Below, in pieces: positions 12,401 through 22,327 of a stretch of 64,000 bases of DNA (position 1 is its first letter; each line of letters starts with the position of its first letter). The position numbers were made by a program, and so were the translations under genes. Below the pieces are notes generated by a model. It was not told the DNA's origin and made no database searches. It worked only from the letters and a program-made list of their open reading frames with translations. This DNA is from Rhyzopertha dominica (lineage: Eukaryota > Arthropoda > Insecta > Coleoptera > Bostrichidae): NCBI GenBank assembly GCA_025024175.1, contig QCXZ01000064.1, positions 1,922,001 through 1,986,000 of the forward strand, given 5' to 3'.

Positions 12401-12794
12401 AAAAGGCATTCAATTCGTCTCAAGAACTGAAACCATCTGGACCATCAAGATTAAATGTTTTTTATCAGCAAAGATAATCTGATTTTTTTTAAAAGATCAT
12501 GGTTTAATTAGAGGTTTAACTGTACAGTTTTCGGCGTACGATGTGTTGAAGTTGAAAACAGTAAATTTCTATAGACTTAAAGGCTAAATTCACTTGCTCG
12601 TTACACTATATATTTAAAAAAATAATGCACACATTAATAAGCGAGTATCAAATGATGTCCAATTTTAATAATGTATTTGTATTTACAGAGAGATAAGTAT
12701 GTTACACATGGACGCTTTAGGGAAACTAAAGAGATCTGCGCCACACCTCGAATTCCCTGCTTTACACAAAGAACTTTTCAGTGTGGACAGTTGA
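3277..12794 (+). CDS. HR3: Nuclear hormone receptor HR3 (ROR/NR1F family), 3' part of gene
   Basis: Ligand-regulated-type transcription factor of the nucleus. In insects HR3 is induced by ecdysone and regulates other moulting-cascade receptors (family knowledge). Seven coding exons are visible: 3277-3445, 4045-4235, 5749-6024, 7767-8039, 9864-10088, 10273-10426 and 12689-12794. All junctions are GT/AG and all phases agree, giving about 463 residues plus stop. The first exon starts at the conserved post-zinc-finger extension [20 protein letters not shown]. The hinge is long, Ser/Gln-rich and contains VKQE, a possible SUMO site. The ligand-binding domain has the signature [20 protein letters not shown] and ends in the AF-2 helix LHKELFS. 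The DNA-binding domain and start codon lie upstream of the window. Introns are rich in transposons. Undetermined bases in the sixth exon affect at most two codons. Confidence 0.95.
4045..4235 (+). CDS. HR3: HR3 exon b: hinge, Tyr/Thr-rich
   Basis: Acceptor TTCTTAG ends at 4044 and donor ACAG|GTGAGT follows 4235. It encodes a Tyr/Thr-rich hinge ([20 protein letters not shown]) with no known fold. In phase 2, out phase 1, joining cleanly to exons a and c. Confidence 0.9.
4236..5748. other. HR3 intron with weak foldback repeat
   Basis: No gene. Segments near 5287-5327 and 5588-5626 are similar in opposite orientation (shared core GTTCGGAA.AAAATT), so a decayed foldback element probably occupies about 5200-5650, just before the GC-rich exon c. 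ORFs here are byproducts of that repeat. Confidence 0.3.
5749..6024 (+). CDS. HR3: HR3 exon c: GC-rich hinge with possible SUMO site
   Basis: Acceptor CTCAG ends at 5748 and donor CCCA|GTAAGT follows 6024. The exon is strikingly GC-rich (about two thirds by eye) in an AT-rich locus. It encodes a Ser/Thr/Gln-rich linker with [16 protein letters not shown] fits the hydrophobic-Lys-x-Glu SUMO consensus. In phase 1, out phase 1, so the exon can be skipped without a frameshift. Confidence 0.9.
6025..7766. other. HR3 intron: possible tRNA-derived SINE and repeats
   Basis: No gene. About 6294-6385 resembles, on the minus strand, a tRNA T-arm region (GAGTTCGAGCCC) and may be a SINE. About 7080-7260 contains cgtttcgccc and tcttcagg motifs like those in Penelope-type element ends, without coding capacity. 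A foldback MITE lies at 7337-7465. Confidence 0.35.
7337..7465. repeat. Foldback MITE in HR3 intron
   Basis: Arms 7347-7388 and 7409-7450 are inverted copies (core GTCTTTACACACTT and ACCACATGT) with a spacer of about 20 bases. The right end reads AAACACCCTGTA, a terminus common to Tc1/mariner-type elements. No coding capacity. Confidence 0.6.
7767..8039 (+). CDS. HR3: HR3 exon d: ligand-binding domain, first part
   Basis: Acceptor TTTACAG ends at 7766; donor AAAGCAG|GTAAGG. It encodes the start of the ligand-binding domain ([19 protein letters not shown]) and the family signature of helices 3-5. In phase 1, out phase 1. Confidence 0.95.
8057..8200 (-). mobile_element. Mariner-type end fragment
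   Basis: On the minus strand the segment encodes [20 protein letters not shown], resembling the last residues of mariner-type transposases, followed by a terminus-like ACGAGGGTC. Only this C-terminal end and the terminus remain, directly after the HR3 exon d donor. Confidence 0.4.
8370..9435 (+). mobile_element. 5'-truncated non-LTR retrotransposon (LINE), RT C-terminal half
   Basis: The frame opens at a decayed YADD box ([10 protein letters not shown]) and continues through [27 protein letters not shown] and the thumb, stopping at 8865. A second frame, 9039-9386, encodes the usual Cys-rich 3' region ([18 protein letters not shown]). The fingers and palm before YADD and the endonuclease are absent, as expected of a 5'-truncated LINE copy. 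Lies in the HR3 intron 8040-9863. Confidence 0.75.
9864..10088 (+). CDS. HR3: HR3 exon e: ligand-binding domain, middle
   Basis: Acceptor TTTTACAG ends at 9863; donor CGCCAG|GTCAGT. It encodes [17 protein letters not shown] and the strongly conserved [15 protein letters not shown]. In phase 1, out phase 1. Confidence 0.95.
10273..10426 (+). CDS. HR3: HR3 exon f: ligand-binding domain, late helices
   Basis: Acceptor TTTTCTCAG ends at 10272. It encodes [19 protein letters not shown] and ends in DALLTxIPTxR at donor GGTGCG. Two undetermined bases lie in the last codons. In phase 1, out phase 2. Confidence 0.92.
10606..12024 (+). mobile_element. Tc1-like DNA transposon, inactivated
   Basis: Flanked by TA on both sides (10604-10605 and 12025-12026), with terminal sequences that match in inverted orientation (CAC at the tip, CGATCC further in). 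The transposase is on + but broken. An N-terminal helix-turn-helix part runs 10819-11118 in shifted frames. The catalytic half, 11167-11766, carries [19 protein letters not shown] and [14 protein letters not shown], the second and third catalytic residues with Tc1-type spacing. Several undetermined bases are present. Sits in the last HR3 intron. Confidence 0.82.
12060..12420 (-). pseudogene. Tc1/Tc3-like transposase fragment
   Basis: The minus strand encodes [18 protein letters not shown] and [12 protein letters not shown], the last two catalytic blocks of a Tc1/Tc3-type transposase. Both ends are missing. It is in the last HR3 intron beside the + strand Tc1 element but is a different sequence. 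Confidence 0.65.
12689..12794 (+). CDS. HR3: HR3 last exon: AF-2 helix and stop
   Basis: Acceptor TTTACAG ends at 12688. It encodes [18 protein letters not shown], then [10 protein letters not shown] and TGA at 12792-12794. LHKELFS is the activation helix that recruits coactivators (family knowledge). Phase 2 in matches exon f. Confidence 0.95.
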
Positions 12795-13145
12795 GACGCT
12801 CTGGGAATATCTCTCGATTTGTAGACTGCAGCCTTGCATAGCTACTGTAAGTACAACAGAAATTTTTTTTTCAGAATCCCCGAGAACGTTCAAACAAAAA
12901 ATTACTAGCGATTTAAAAAAACGCATTTTAATTTTTTTGTAAAGTAGCGGACAAACTATTTGAATAAATGGGCGGATCTCGGAATATGTCCTTGTAATAG
13001 CTTTGTGATTATTGCCGCCCTTCGAGCCATCTTTTGACACGTGCGCCTTTGGGAACCCAAGAACGCCAAAACAGGTCCGTATTCCGAAAATTTATTTAGT
13101 GTGCTCAAGTTTCTATTTTTATTGGTGTGAATATGAAAAAATAAA
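12795..13145 (+). other. Likely HR3 3' UTR with first polyadenylation signal
   Basis: Sequence after the HR3 stop with no transposon features. The first strong AATAAA is at 13140-13145. Another candidate is at 15538-15543, so a longer 3' UTR is possible. I cannot choose between them from sequence. Confidence 0.35.
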
Positions 13146-13311
13146 ACGATATTTATTACAATTTTATTAAAATTTACTAATATAATATAAAGTATTGGTA
13201 CTTAAATGTGTTTTGATGAAATAAGTATTATTTCCTTGCTCGTACTAGGTAGTTTAACCTGAACGAAAAATACAAGTTCGTTGACGAAGTTTTCCTTTTC
13301 CAACTCGTTGC

Positions 13312-13790
13312 CTAAATATTTCTAATTTCTTGTGCTGTAAGCTCAACTATTTCGCTGCTGAATTGCGTCGGATGTAGTGTAATTTTGCTCCCCCAAATTA
13401 GCTCTATCGAACTGAACACACGATGATATGGCGGTAAACGCAAAACTGTATGTCCTTGTTCTGTGGCAATCTTATCAACCACGTAATTCTTCGCATGTCT
13501 CTGAGTTCTTAAAACTTCTAGCAATTGGTTCCTTGTATACGTTTCTTCGAAGCAGTAGCTCTCATCAACGAGTGAATGGTAACTCGCGTTATCTAGAACT
13601 ATCACGGTGTTCCAAATTCGGTAACAATTTGTTGTGAAACCTTACCGAGTGGTTTCACAACAAATTGTTAGTTTGACGTCATATTTTCTTCCTTCATATT
13701 TCGTGCCGATAGCAGCATTGTGTCTTCGTGGATCCAACCATTTTCTGAACCAGCATGCAGGATTATGATCCGTTTACCTCGTGAGGTGGG
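13312..13790 (-). pseudogene. IS630/Tc1-like DDE transposase remnant
   Basis: The minus strand encodes, in order, IIILHAGSENGWI (about 13770-13730), VIVLDNASYHSLVDE (from 13605) and HTVLRLPPYHRVFSSIELIW, which are successive blocks of a DDE transposase. The expected DLNPIE block is changed (VFSSIE), and the stretch between the first two blocks is interrupted by a 49-base palindrome at 13622-13670. No intact gene. Confidence 0.7.
13622..13670. repeat. Perfect 20-bp inverted repeat
   Basis: TAACAATTTGTTGTGAAACC at 13622-13641 is followed, after 9 bases, by its exact reverse complement at 13651-13670. It lies within a dead transposase and could form a hairpin of 20 base pairs. Confidence 0.9.
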
Positions 13791-13799
13791 TACATCAGT

Positions 13800-16700
13800 T
13801 TGACACTTTTTTTAATTGTCTGTCAACCCCTTGTTTGTAATGTCATGGGTATAGTATCAAGCAACGATCAATTAGACTGACTTATGCAGAGGGTTTTACA
13901 GCTTGATGGTCGGCCGTCGTAAACTATTGTATTGTAAATGAGGGTTTTTACAACCTTATGGTAGGCCGTCCTATACTGTTGGGATTAGTGGCATGCTTCA
14001 AAGTTCCTAAATGGGCCGGATTCAAAAAATCTTGTTGGCTAAAATTTTAACTTTTCCACTATAAATTTTTGAAATTTGTTAGTTGTGATAATTTAGCAAT
14101 CAATAAAACATAGAAGCTTGTATATGTTTTATTTAATGCAGACCTGATGCTAACTGGCGCGACCCGCGATCTATTTTTATGTGATACTTTATTGGGTTTA
14201 AATTTTCCGATGTATAAAATGAATTTATACAAATTTAATATAAAAAAAACAAATTACAAATTAAACCATCTGATTTGCTGGTATCTGTTTATGATCACAG
14301 AACTCATAAACACATTTTCTCAAAAAATTGTTAAACACAATCGAGCACAATAAATACCACAGAAAGAACGTCTTGCACTACTGGAATAAACTTCTCAAAA
14401 GATAATCATTTCGCTTTAAATATCATTTTGTATCCTCATTAGTTATTAGTAAGCACACAAATAATATTTCTAGGAAACCTGAATTTAAAATCAAGAAATG
14501 TTTCTTATCATAATGCTCTTAGATAAGTTCTTAAAAGATTGTATCCTTTGAATTTGAACCGATTCGAGTTCGGGCCGCGACTCTTTCAGCTTCCACCCAC
14601 TTATTCAAATAATTTGTCCGCTCCTTTACTACGTCAAAAATTGTCGTAGTTGACTTATTATTTGCTTAAAGTTATTTTATTTCACGATTCAACTTGTTAA
14701 TGCCATATTTTGTTCCAGATTCCTTCATACTGAATGTATCGGCCTTAAATACATAAATAATATAAAAGTAACGTTAATATGAGATAAAAATTTATTGTTG
14801 TGACATAGGAGTTTTTAATTTGAAGACATGAAACCTGCAGAGATCTCTCAGTTGTCGTTTAAAAAACTGCGAAGGCACAGCGGAGCCAGACCCTGATTTC
14901 ATAGTACAACTGATTTGTTGTTTGTTATTGATATCTATATAACGCGATGTTTTATATACGTGTAAAAAAAGAACGCGGTTCTGTGTGTTGGTGAATCCTT
15001 GGTGCTGACTTGGACTTTATTTGTACAATGATTTGCAGTTTTTTAAATGAATCGTGTAATCGGTAATCCACCATGCTACCTACACTGTAAGGACTTCGGA
15101 AGTTTTTTTGTTGTTGTTTTAGCCCGTTTTATAAAAAATAATGCAACTTTTATCAATGCGATTAGTTTAAACAACTAGGTTTAGCGAGTTAACAATAAAT
15201 ATAAATACGTAAGTATACCGAATCACTCTAGCTTGTAGACTAATTGCTAATCGAAATAACAATATAGAAAGACTGTATTATGCTTACAATGTTAAAAGTT
15301 ACAATATTTTTTATAACGGCGCTTTCTAGGACTTCATTTCCCGATCATTTTACATTTCTTGGTGACACAATGGTTTTATAAATAAATATATATAAAGAGA
15401 TGTATATGTATAAAGTATATGAAGAATAGATTATAGAATATTTATGATATAGATCTATATTTGATTATTATTTATACTTTTTTGTTTTATTATGAATGCG
15501 ATTGTAATATATTAATTTGTAATATAGTTCTGTTCAGAATAAAACAAAGGAGGGATGCAAAGCCGTGATAATATCTTATGTTTTCAATTCGAGCGTACGG
15601 ATGTTCCTGAGTTCCGAACCTGCCACCCTGATGAGGGGTAAAGACCCAGAAACAGTGCTATTCACGGCTTGTTCGATCTAGCTGGTAATCAAAACCAACT
15701 CTGAAATTTGCACAAACAATCAGACTGAATTTTTATATAGTACTTAATCTATCACATAGTTTTGGCAATTTAAAGTATTTCATCTCAACTGAAGATATGT
15801 CGGTATCTGTGATATTGTCACTACGATGGAAGTACAATGGGTTATAAGACAATTTTCGAAATTAAACTAAACTACAGACAAATTTGGTCAAGTAAAATAA
15901 GTTGTATCTGAGTTTTCTAAATCAAGATGGTTACTGAAATAGGCCTTCCTGGCCATGTTGCCAAGTGTCTTATAACCCAACTATATCCTTTTACTGCCTT
16001 TAAAACGTAAATCATGATTTGTCTATCATTTATTTTTGTACATTTGAGGTTTATTTTGGTAACAAATTGGCTAGTTAGAAGAGTACTTAAATTCGATCAT
16101 AGTTTTTTACAAGAAAACGTTTGGGACTGTGTAAAGATGTCACGATTCAGGAACATCGGTACATGCCGCTGTAAATCTTTACCTGAGCTTAAGCAAGCCG
16201 ACTGTTCTGTGTTACGTTTCAGTTCGAACAGACAGCATGGCTCGCATAGGTTCAGATAAAAACGAAGATGCCACAAGTGTAATAGTTCTTAAAATAAGTT
16301 AGTTTTAAAGCACATGTTTCGTGTTGACCATTGTTGAAGCTTCGAGCTATAACCCAGTGTTGTAAAACTATTTATGTAAGTATATTTGAGTAAGACATCA
16401 CTAGTAGTTTTTAATAAATCTCAAAGATTTCCTGTAAAAATTATTTTGTAGCGCTTCGCAATGGTTGACATTTTTTTATAAACGAGGCTATTTGTTAATC
16501 TGTATATAACAATCCATGTAAACTGTTGGAGGGNGATTGTTATTTTTAAGAGAGGATATAATTAAATACATGGCTGTGTTACATACACAATAACAGTTAT
16601 TTACTTTTCGTAATTTCCCCTTTTTGTTCATCTTTCCGAATTTTGGGAAGCAACATCAGGGGGTAAATTACCGAACTGTAAGCATAGCCGGAATCTTGTA

Positions 16701-19700
16701 AAAAGGAAGGGTGAGGCAAGGGTAAAGGTAAAAGCTATTGTTAATTAAAATCCGATTAAAAGGTATAAAATGTTTAGAAAACATGTTTCAAGTGTACCTT
16801 GGGCTACAAAAACTTGTACATTTTTTTATTAATTTATTAGACAAGACATCGTTTCTTCATAACTGCTGGTGAATTTTTTTCTTTTTAGATTGTAGATGTT
16901 GCTAACATTTTGTTTATATATTTTATTTCCGTTGGTTGTTTGGCAGTTCCTTATATTTGAGGACTTAATATATAAGCCACACACTCCTATTTGTATGTAT
17001 TTTTTTTACATAAGGCATCATGAAAAAATAAACTTTTGATCGTAAGCAATCGTTCATTTTTATTTATAGAAAATTTGTGATTTGTACATAATTTTTAAAT
17101 TTAGGTATCATACTTCATTCGATCTATACTTTCTCACATGTTCTCTTCATTGTAGTTATTTCAAATATAATGAATCTGTCAAAGGCACCAATAGAAATTA
17201 CATGTATTTTTTTGTAAACCTCTTTTTTAATTATGTTTTCCTCCTCACTTTCCCATATGACATTCCATGGCTCCATGAAATTCGAAATATAAAAATACAA
17301 ATTATCTATTGGAAGGTTTTCACAGAGAAAGAATTTACCTCTTGGGCATATTTAAAGATAAAGTTTGGAAGTCTTTTATTTATTCGTACATCTTAAAAGA
17401 GTTATTTGTATGCAGAAAACTCTCAGGTCCAGAGTGTTACTTTTGTGTCGATTGAAAACAAATATTATAACATCTTATACTTATACATGCTTCTATAATA
17501 TGCTACATACTACAGAGATGTTATGTCGTATAAGTATTTGTTCAGCTGAGGACTATGAAAATGAAATGAACTAAATGTAGGCGAGGTAATTTACTGTTGG
17601 TAGTATAACACTGTAGGCAGAAAAATATTGTTTCCTCGAGTAATGTCATTACTTAGTTTTGTAAGTTCTGCCACGAAAACAAAAAAGTTTTGCTGCAAAC
17701 CCAAAAAATCGTCCCTCTTAGGTCCATGATGATGCACTAAGATACACATTTTGCGTTTGTTACAATTACAATTTACTCTGTTTCTTAACCATTATCTACT
17801 TATTTCACCAATCCTGAAATATCCTTTAAGACGAAGATGAAGAAAAGCCCTAATAATTGGGTGGGAAGGTAAGGAACGTTTAGGAAAAATCTAGGAATTC
17901 TAAGTTAGTAAAAATATAAAATGTAAGTACCTAACCAGAAATAAATTCCCTTGTTCATTATTAATTCAAAAGTAGTGCTATCAGATTTCGATTTTACATA
18001 TTCTGTGCTAGGTATGATAGTTATAGCCTTGTGTACATATCAAACTGGCGATGGTGAAAAAAGAAGTGCTGTCAAATTATAAAAGTAGATTGTTTTGCAA
18101 GTAAAGAAACCCCACTTTTCTTATGCGCGAAACATGTATTTTTTCGTGTATTTGGCGAAATTTACGGTAATGTTAAAAATAAACTGTTTTTCCTGTTCTC
18201 AAAGTAATGTGTCAAGTTTGTACAGACTTGTCGACATAGAAACAAAATATCACAATAGTAAATAAATAATTTGTGATGAAGCTTTCGTGCAAACTGAAAA
18301 ATGAGCCAATTAAGTGGAATCAAAGACGAAATTTTGGAAATAATAAACAGTGCAGTTAAAAAGCTTAGTAGATACCTGAAAATGAGCTAAATATCTTAAT
18401 ACTAAGACGAGTGACAAAAAATATCTCACGCACTTTCTTGATACTATTAAATTTCCTTTCAACTACATGGTTAACTTTTTTTACCTCCATCAGTCAATTA
18501 GCGCCAGAAAAGCTGAACTGAGGCGTAATGCCTGTCAGTAATTTTCAAAATTCCCATGTCATAAAGATCGCCAGTTAAAAAGAAGCAGCAGTCGACACTA
18601 ATTGCAAAAAAATTCTGCAAGTTGTGTTTTTGAAGGCGATGAACTTTCGATGTTAGCTGAAACAAAATTCTTTCACATAATTATCATTTGTAATGTTAAC
18701 ACACCCGGAAGGTAGCATTAAGAAGTAAATGAGGTTCCACACTGCTGCATATACGTATGTACAGATCGTTAAAAAATCTTTAAAAAAGGTTCTCTCGTCA
18801 CATTACGATATTTTACCCGCTTCAGCATATACAAGGAGACTTCTTCTCTTTTCCAGGTTTTGCAGTGTGCTTTGAAACAATAGGTTTGAAAGGACGGAAG
18901 GAAATCGCACATCACAGGAGGTTCTGTTCTTTGATAAAGATTACATGAGTAATTAGGTCGATCATCTTTTACCAATGGTTTATTAATGACGTTTTCCCGG
19001 AAACATAACTGTCTTTAAATAGAGTGCGCAGAAGGTAAAAATACCAAAAGTGGTGAGATAATAAAAATCATAAATATAAAAACGTATCTGCGTTTAATTT
19101 TCGGACCCAGACCTTTAGTCACATCTAAATTTCGATCTAAAACGCCTATAATTAAATCATTTCGTCCTTTAAAAGAACCACGTTCGTTTTCAAACGAATT
19201 ATGAGTTCATACAGGAAGCGGGAGTCCGAGTGAAGATTTAATTATCATACATTAACTCCAAGACTGACTTAATTTCATTGTTGTAAAGTGTAATTGCTGT
19301 GTTAATTTTCGCCGTTGAAGATTCATCTAGATGTCTTTCAAAAGTCGGCGCAAAGACGTCCCTGCTTTGTCTGTCGACTTGGGTACGTCATCCTTCGGAA
19401 TGAAAGAAACAAAGCAGAAAATTAAAATTAGTTTGTAGAAAAGAGGATGCTTCTGTGGAGCGAATCCTGCCATTTGTTTGGTTATTAACACGATATGCGG
19501 ATAAGAAATAATTTTTGCACTTATCTCCGTGTTAATCAATAATCACTATGCGTATCTATATACCTAAAACTGATGTGACTAATAGATATTGAAGTTCAAT
19601 AATTTTGAATCTCAATATTGCATAATTTCCTTCATATTTCGAGCCCTTGAAAGCCCTTCAATAGGTACAATGATTAAGTGTTTCTATCTAGTAAGATTTA

Positions 19701-20480
19701 CGTAGTCTATTAAATATTTTTTACTAAAATTATGTGAAGACCACATTTTTTAGCACAAGTTATCTGTTGCACTTTGAACAAATACAATTGCAGGAAAACA
19801 TTACATGAACGCGCGTAAATAACAATTTTAGTTATTTTTCCACGTGTTTTAAGTGTTTTTGCGATTTCCTTCCTAGTGAAAAGGAAATATCAACGAGGTA
19901 CCTACTAATTTAGTAGCTATAAATAAATCGCCGGCTTTTATAAAAGCAAAGTCAGCTGTTTCGGAAAAAAACATGTTTTCGCACTTCACATTTCTTTTGT
20001 GATGATTAAAGTTACTTAAAAAACTAAACCTATCAAGTACTTTTTTATTACACCTTTGAAAAGGAGTCCTTCAAATACAATTTATTCACAAAAGACAAAC
20101 ATGAAAGACTTAACGTACCATCAGTTGGTATATGTAGACACGATCCTTAGTTTTTGTAGTTAAAAATATAGCACAGTTTAATATTTGCTAGCCCCATTTT
20201 TTTTTCAGACAAATCGAGAAATTGTTGATACTCTAAGTTGGGGTCTGCCATGTATGCCAAAATAACTAATAAGGAATAACGTCGAATTTGATTCAGTTGT
20301 TCTACTTGAAGCTTTTACTTTTACTTGCATGAACTTCAAATTGTAGGAAATCAATTTTGACAAAGTCCGAAACCTATTTCAATTCTTATTATTATATGGT
20401 CTATCTAAAAAAAAAACAAAATGAATACGCAAGTTAACTACTGGAAATGAGATAAAAGCCCCATCACGTGTATGGGTGTT
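13800..20480. other. Gene-poor region between HR3 and the PAN gene
   Basis: AT-rich. A diverged two-copy direct repeat of about 42 bases lies at 13888-13929 and 13939-13981. AATAAA-type signals occur at 15538 and near 17026 with no coding sequence attached; they may end long HR3 3' UTR forms. ORFs of up to about 100 codons show no domain, no codon bias and no splice context. I see no gene, tRNA or rRNA here. Confidence 0.5.
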
Positions 20481-20579
20481 TTGTTAAAAAAATCACTAGT
20501 CGTAAAGAATTATATTTAGTAAAACTTTATTTAGTAAAAAAAAACCGTCGATAGTTTAAATAAGAAAGTTTCATGAATT

Positions 20580-21400
20580 TTTGAGATGAATTTTGTGANG
20601 TTTCCAAAAAAACAATTGAACATCAACTGACCGAGATATCGACTACAAGTCTTTTATTTTAAATATAACGACCCCATTTTATACCACATTCGACTAAAGG
20701 CGTGGAATTAAAGTAAAAAGTTCTAAGGTACCATTATTTGTTTTTTTTTTGAGATATTACAATCGGCAAAATAATTTTTGGACACTCACTATGCTATTTT
20801 TAAAGAGTTAAAAAAGACCTACAATTTGCCATATAACTTAAGGTTGCACCTAAAAAAATAATGAAAATACGAGCCTTGGGAGTTTTAGATGGTGGACCCT
20901 GTATATGTATATTGTATGCACTGAAGTGAACTTCATTTATCATTTTTATGGTGTATCTATTATTCACATGTTATTTATTGTTCCTTATTTTTCGATTTCT
21001 ATTGTATCGTGTTGTATTTTTTAAAGACCTTTTGTCTGCTGAGTGAAAAATAGATTATTATTATGTTGAATAGCTCTTTACGAAAGGGTTTTCCATAGCA
21101 ATTTTTTATTTGCAGTTGCAGAATTTTTTCGAGAACAGCCTAATGGCGATAATAAAAAAAAGACAACTGACCGATAGTAGCTACAACTTTGTTATTTTAA
21201 TAAATCGAATTAAACAAAAAAAAGTGCTAAGGTCCCACTATTCACGAAACAGGCTACAATAGCCAACTTTTTTATTTGATGTTCTTGTTTAAAGTCGTAG
21301 AATGGGGGTCTTCTATTTAAAATTACAAACTGGTTGTCAATCTCTCGGTCAGTTGACGTCCAATTGTCTTTTTTTGTAAATACTAACATTTTTTTTACTT
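20580..21400. repeat. Decayed long inverted-repeat element
   Basis: Segment 20609-20637 (core CATCAACTGACCGAGA) matches 21342-21370 in reverse complement, and similarity continues into flanking sequence on both sides. A third partial copy is near 21163-21230. There is no coding sequence, so it is probably a non-autonomous foldback transposon. Confidence 0.45.
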
Positions 21401-21596
21401 CATAAAGCATAAATAATCCAAGAAGTCAAATAGGAAAGTACGCTATTGTAGACTGTTACCATAAACAGCAATCATTGTTCCTGAAATATCTCAAAAACAA
21501 ATGACTTTAGGATGAACGTGCCATAATACTGTTTTGTTGAATTCGATGTGCCTACTGAAATGGTCAGATGATGTTCAATTCAGATAAGTAAAAAAT

Positions 21597-21975
21597 ACAG
21601 GGTGTGTTATTAAAAAAGCAAACAAGTTCTGGACAGATAACTTTTTAATGTGGCCCCTGATACTAATTTTCACAACGGCATTGAAATCTACCTGAAATGT
21701 GTTTTGGGAATATTTTGACAGAAATCCAAAATTTACAGAAATGAAGATTTTCATAAATCATTCTGTATCTCCGATAGTACAAAGCTATCGCACTTCGGTG
21801 AAGAAAGAAAGAAAGAAGAACTGTCCCTCCAAAAGAGAGATGCATACAAGATGTTGGAAAGAATATTTTTTCCGTTTCCATCAGCACTTGTTGCATCGAA
21901 AAAATGGACGCATAAAGCCCCATGCCGTGAGTAAGGTGCATTAGTGTCGTTGGCCAAAGATTGACCTTCATCAGC
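21597..21975. mobile_element. Probable non-autonomous TIR element upstream of PAN gene
   Basis: Starts with CAGGGTGTGTTATTAAAAAA, a terminus typical of Tc1-type elements, and contains ORFs on both strands (102 codons on minus) with no recognised domain. The right end is unclear. It ends about 75 bases before the TATA motif of the PAN gene, so it could affect that promoter. Confidence 0.35.
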
Positions 21976-22049
21976 GGCCGAGCCTCGGCAAATTATAACT
22001 TGAATTTTACACGAAGAACTTCAGATCGTCGATAACCACTCCGCATGCA

Positions 22050-22058
22050 TATATATAG
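22050..22058 (+). promoter_or_regulatory. TATA-like box of the PAN gene
   Basis: TATATATAG sits about 175 bases upstream of the first signal-peptide ATG (22225), and the sequence after it changes to a GC-richer leader. A start site near 22080 would be expected. No initiator motif is convincing. Confidence 0.35.
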
Positions 22059-22224
22059 TCGTCGTGACCGCCAGGTTCCCACCTGTTGTGCGGCGGACGC
22101 CAAGAAGTTCTTTGCACGCCAAAAATCGAAAGGACACAGCGATTACACTCGATTAAGTCGAGCACCGAAGCAGAGTAAAAACAATCGCGGATGAGGTTTG
22201 TGCAGTGATGTGGTGATCTTAAGG

Positions 22225-22327
22225 ATGGTGAGGAGGGTGGAGATGATTGCTATGGCCTCAGCTTTGGCCCTGTTGAGTGTGATAAGGGCACTGAATGTCG
22301 ATGGCCCATTGGGGGTGATGAAAAGTG
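22225..22327 (+). CDS. PAN gene exon 1: signal peptide
   Basis: ATG 22225 opens a 34-codon exon with hydrophobic core MASALALLSVIRALNVDG and ends at AGTG|GTAAGT in phase 1, matching exon 2. In-frame ATGs at 22243 and 22252 could also serve as starts; the last leaves the tightest signal peptide. Confidence 0.75.

Noticed and set aside
15595..15700. Hammerhead-ribozyme-like core: CTGATGA (15628) and GAAAC (15649) with a short stem between
   Set aside because: The closing pair of stem II is G-A, and neither helix I nor helix III forms properly in any strand order I tried. A covariance-model search would settle it.
18769..19539. Minus-strand ORFs of 68 and 70 codons
   Set aside because: No recognised domain, no conserved splice context and AT-driven composition.
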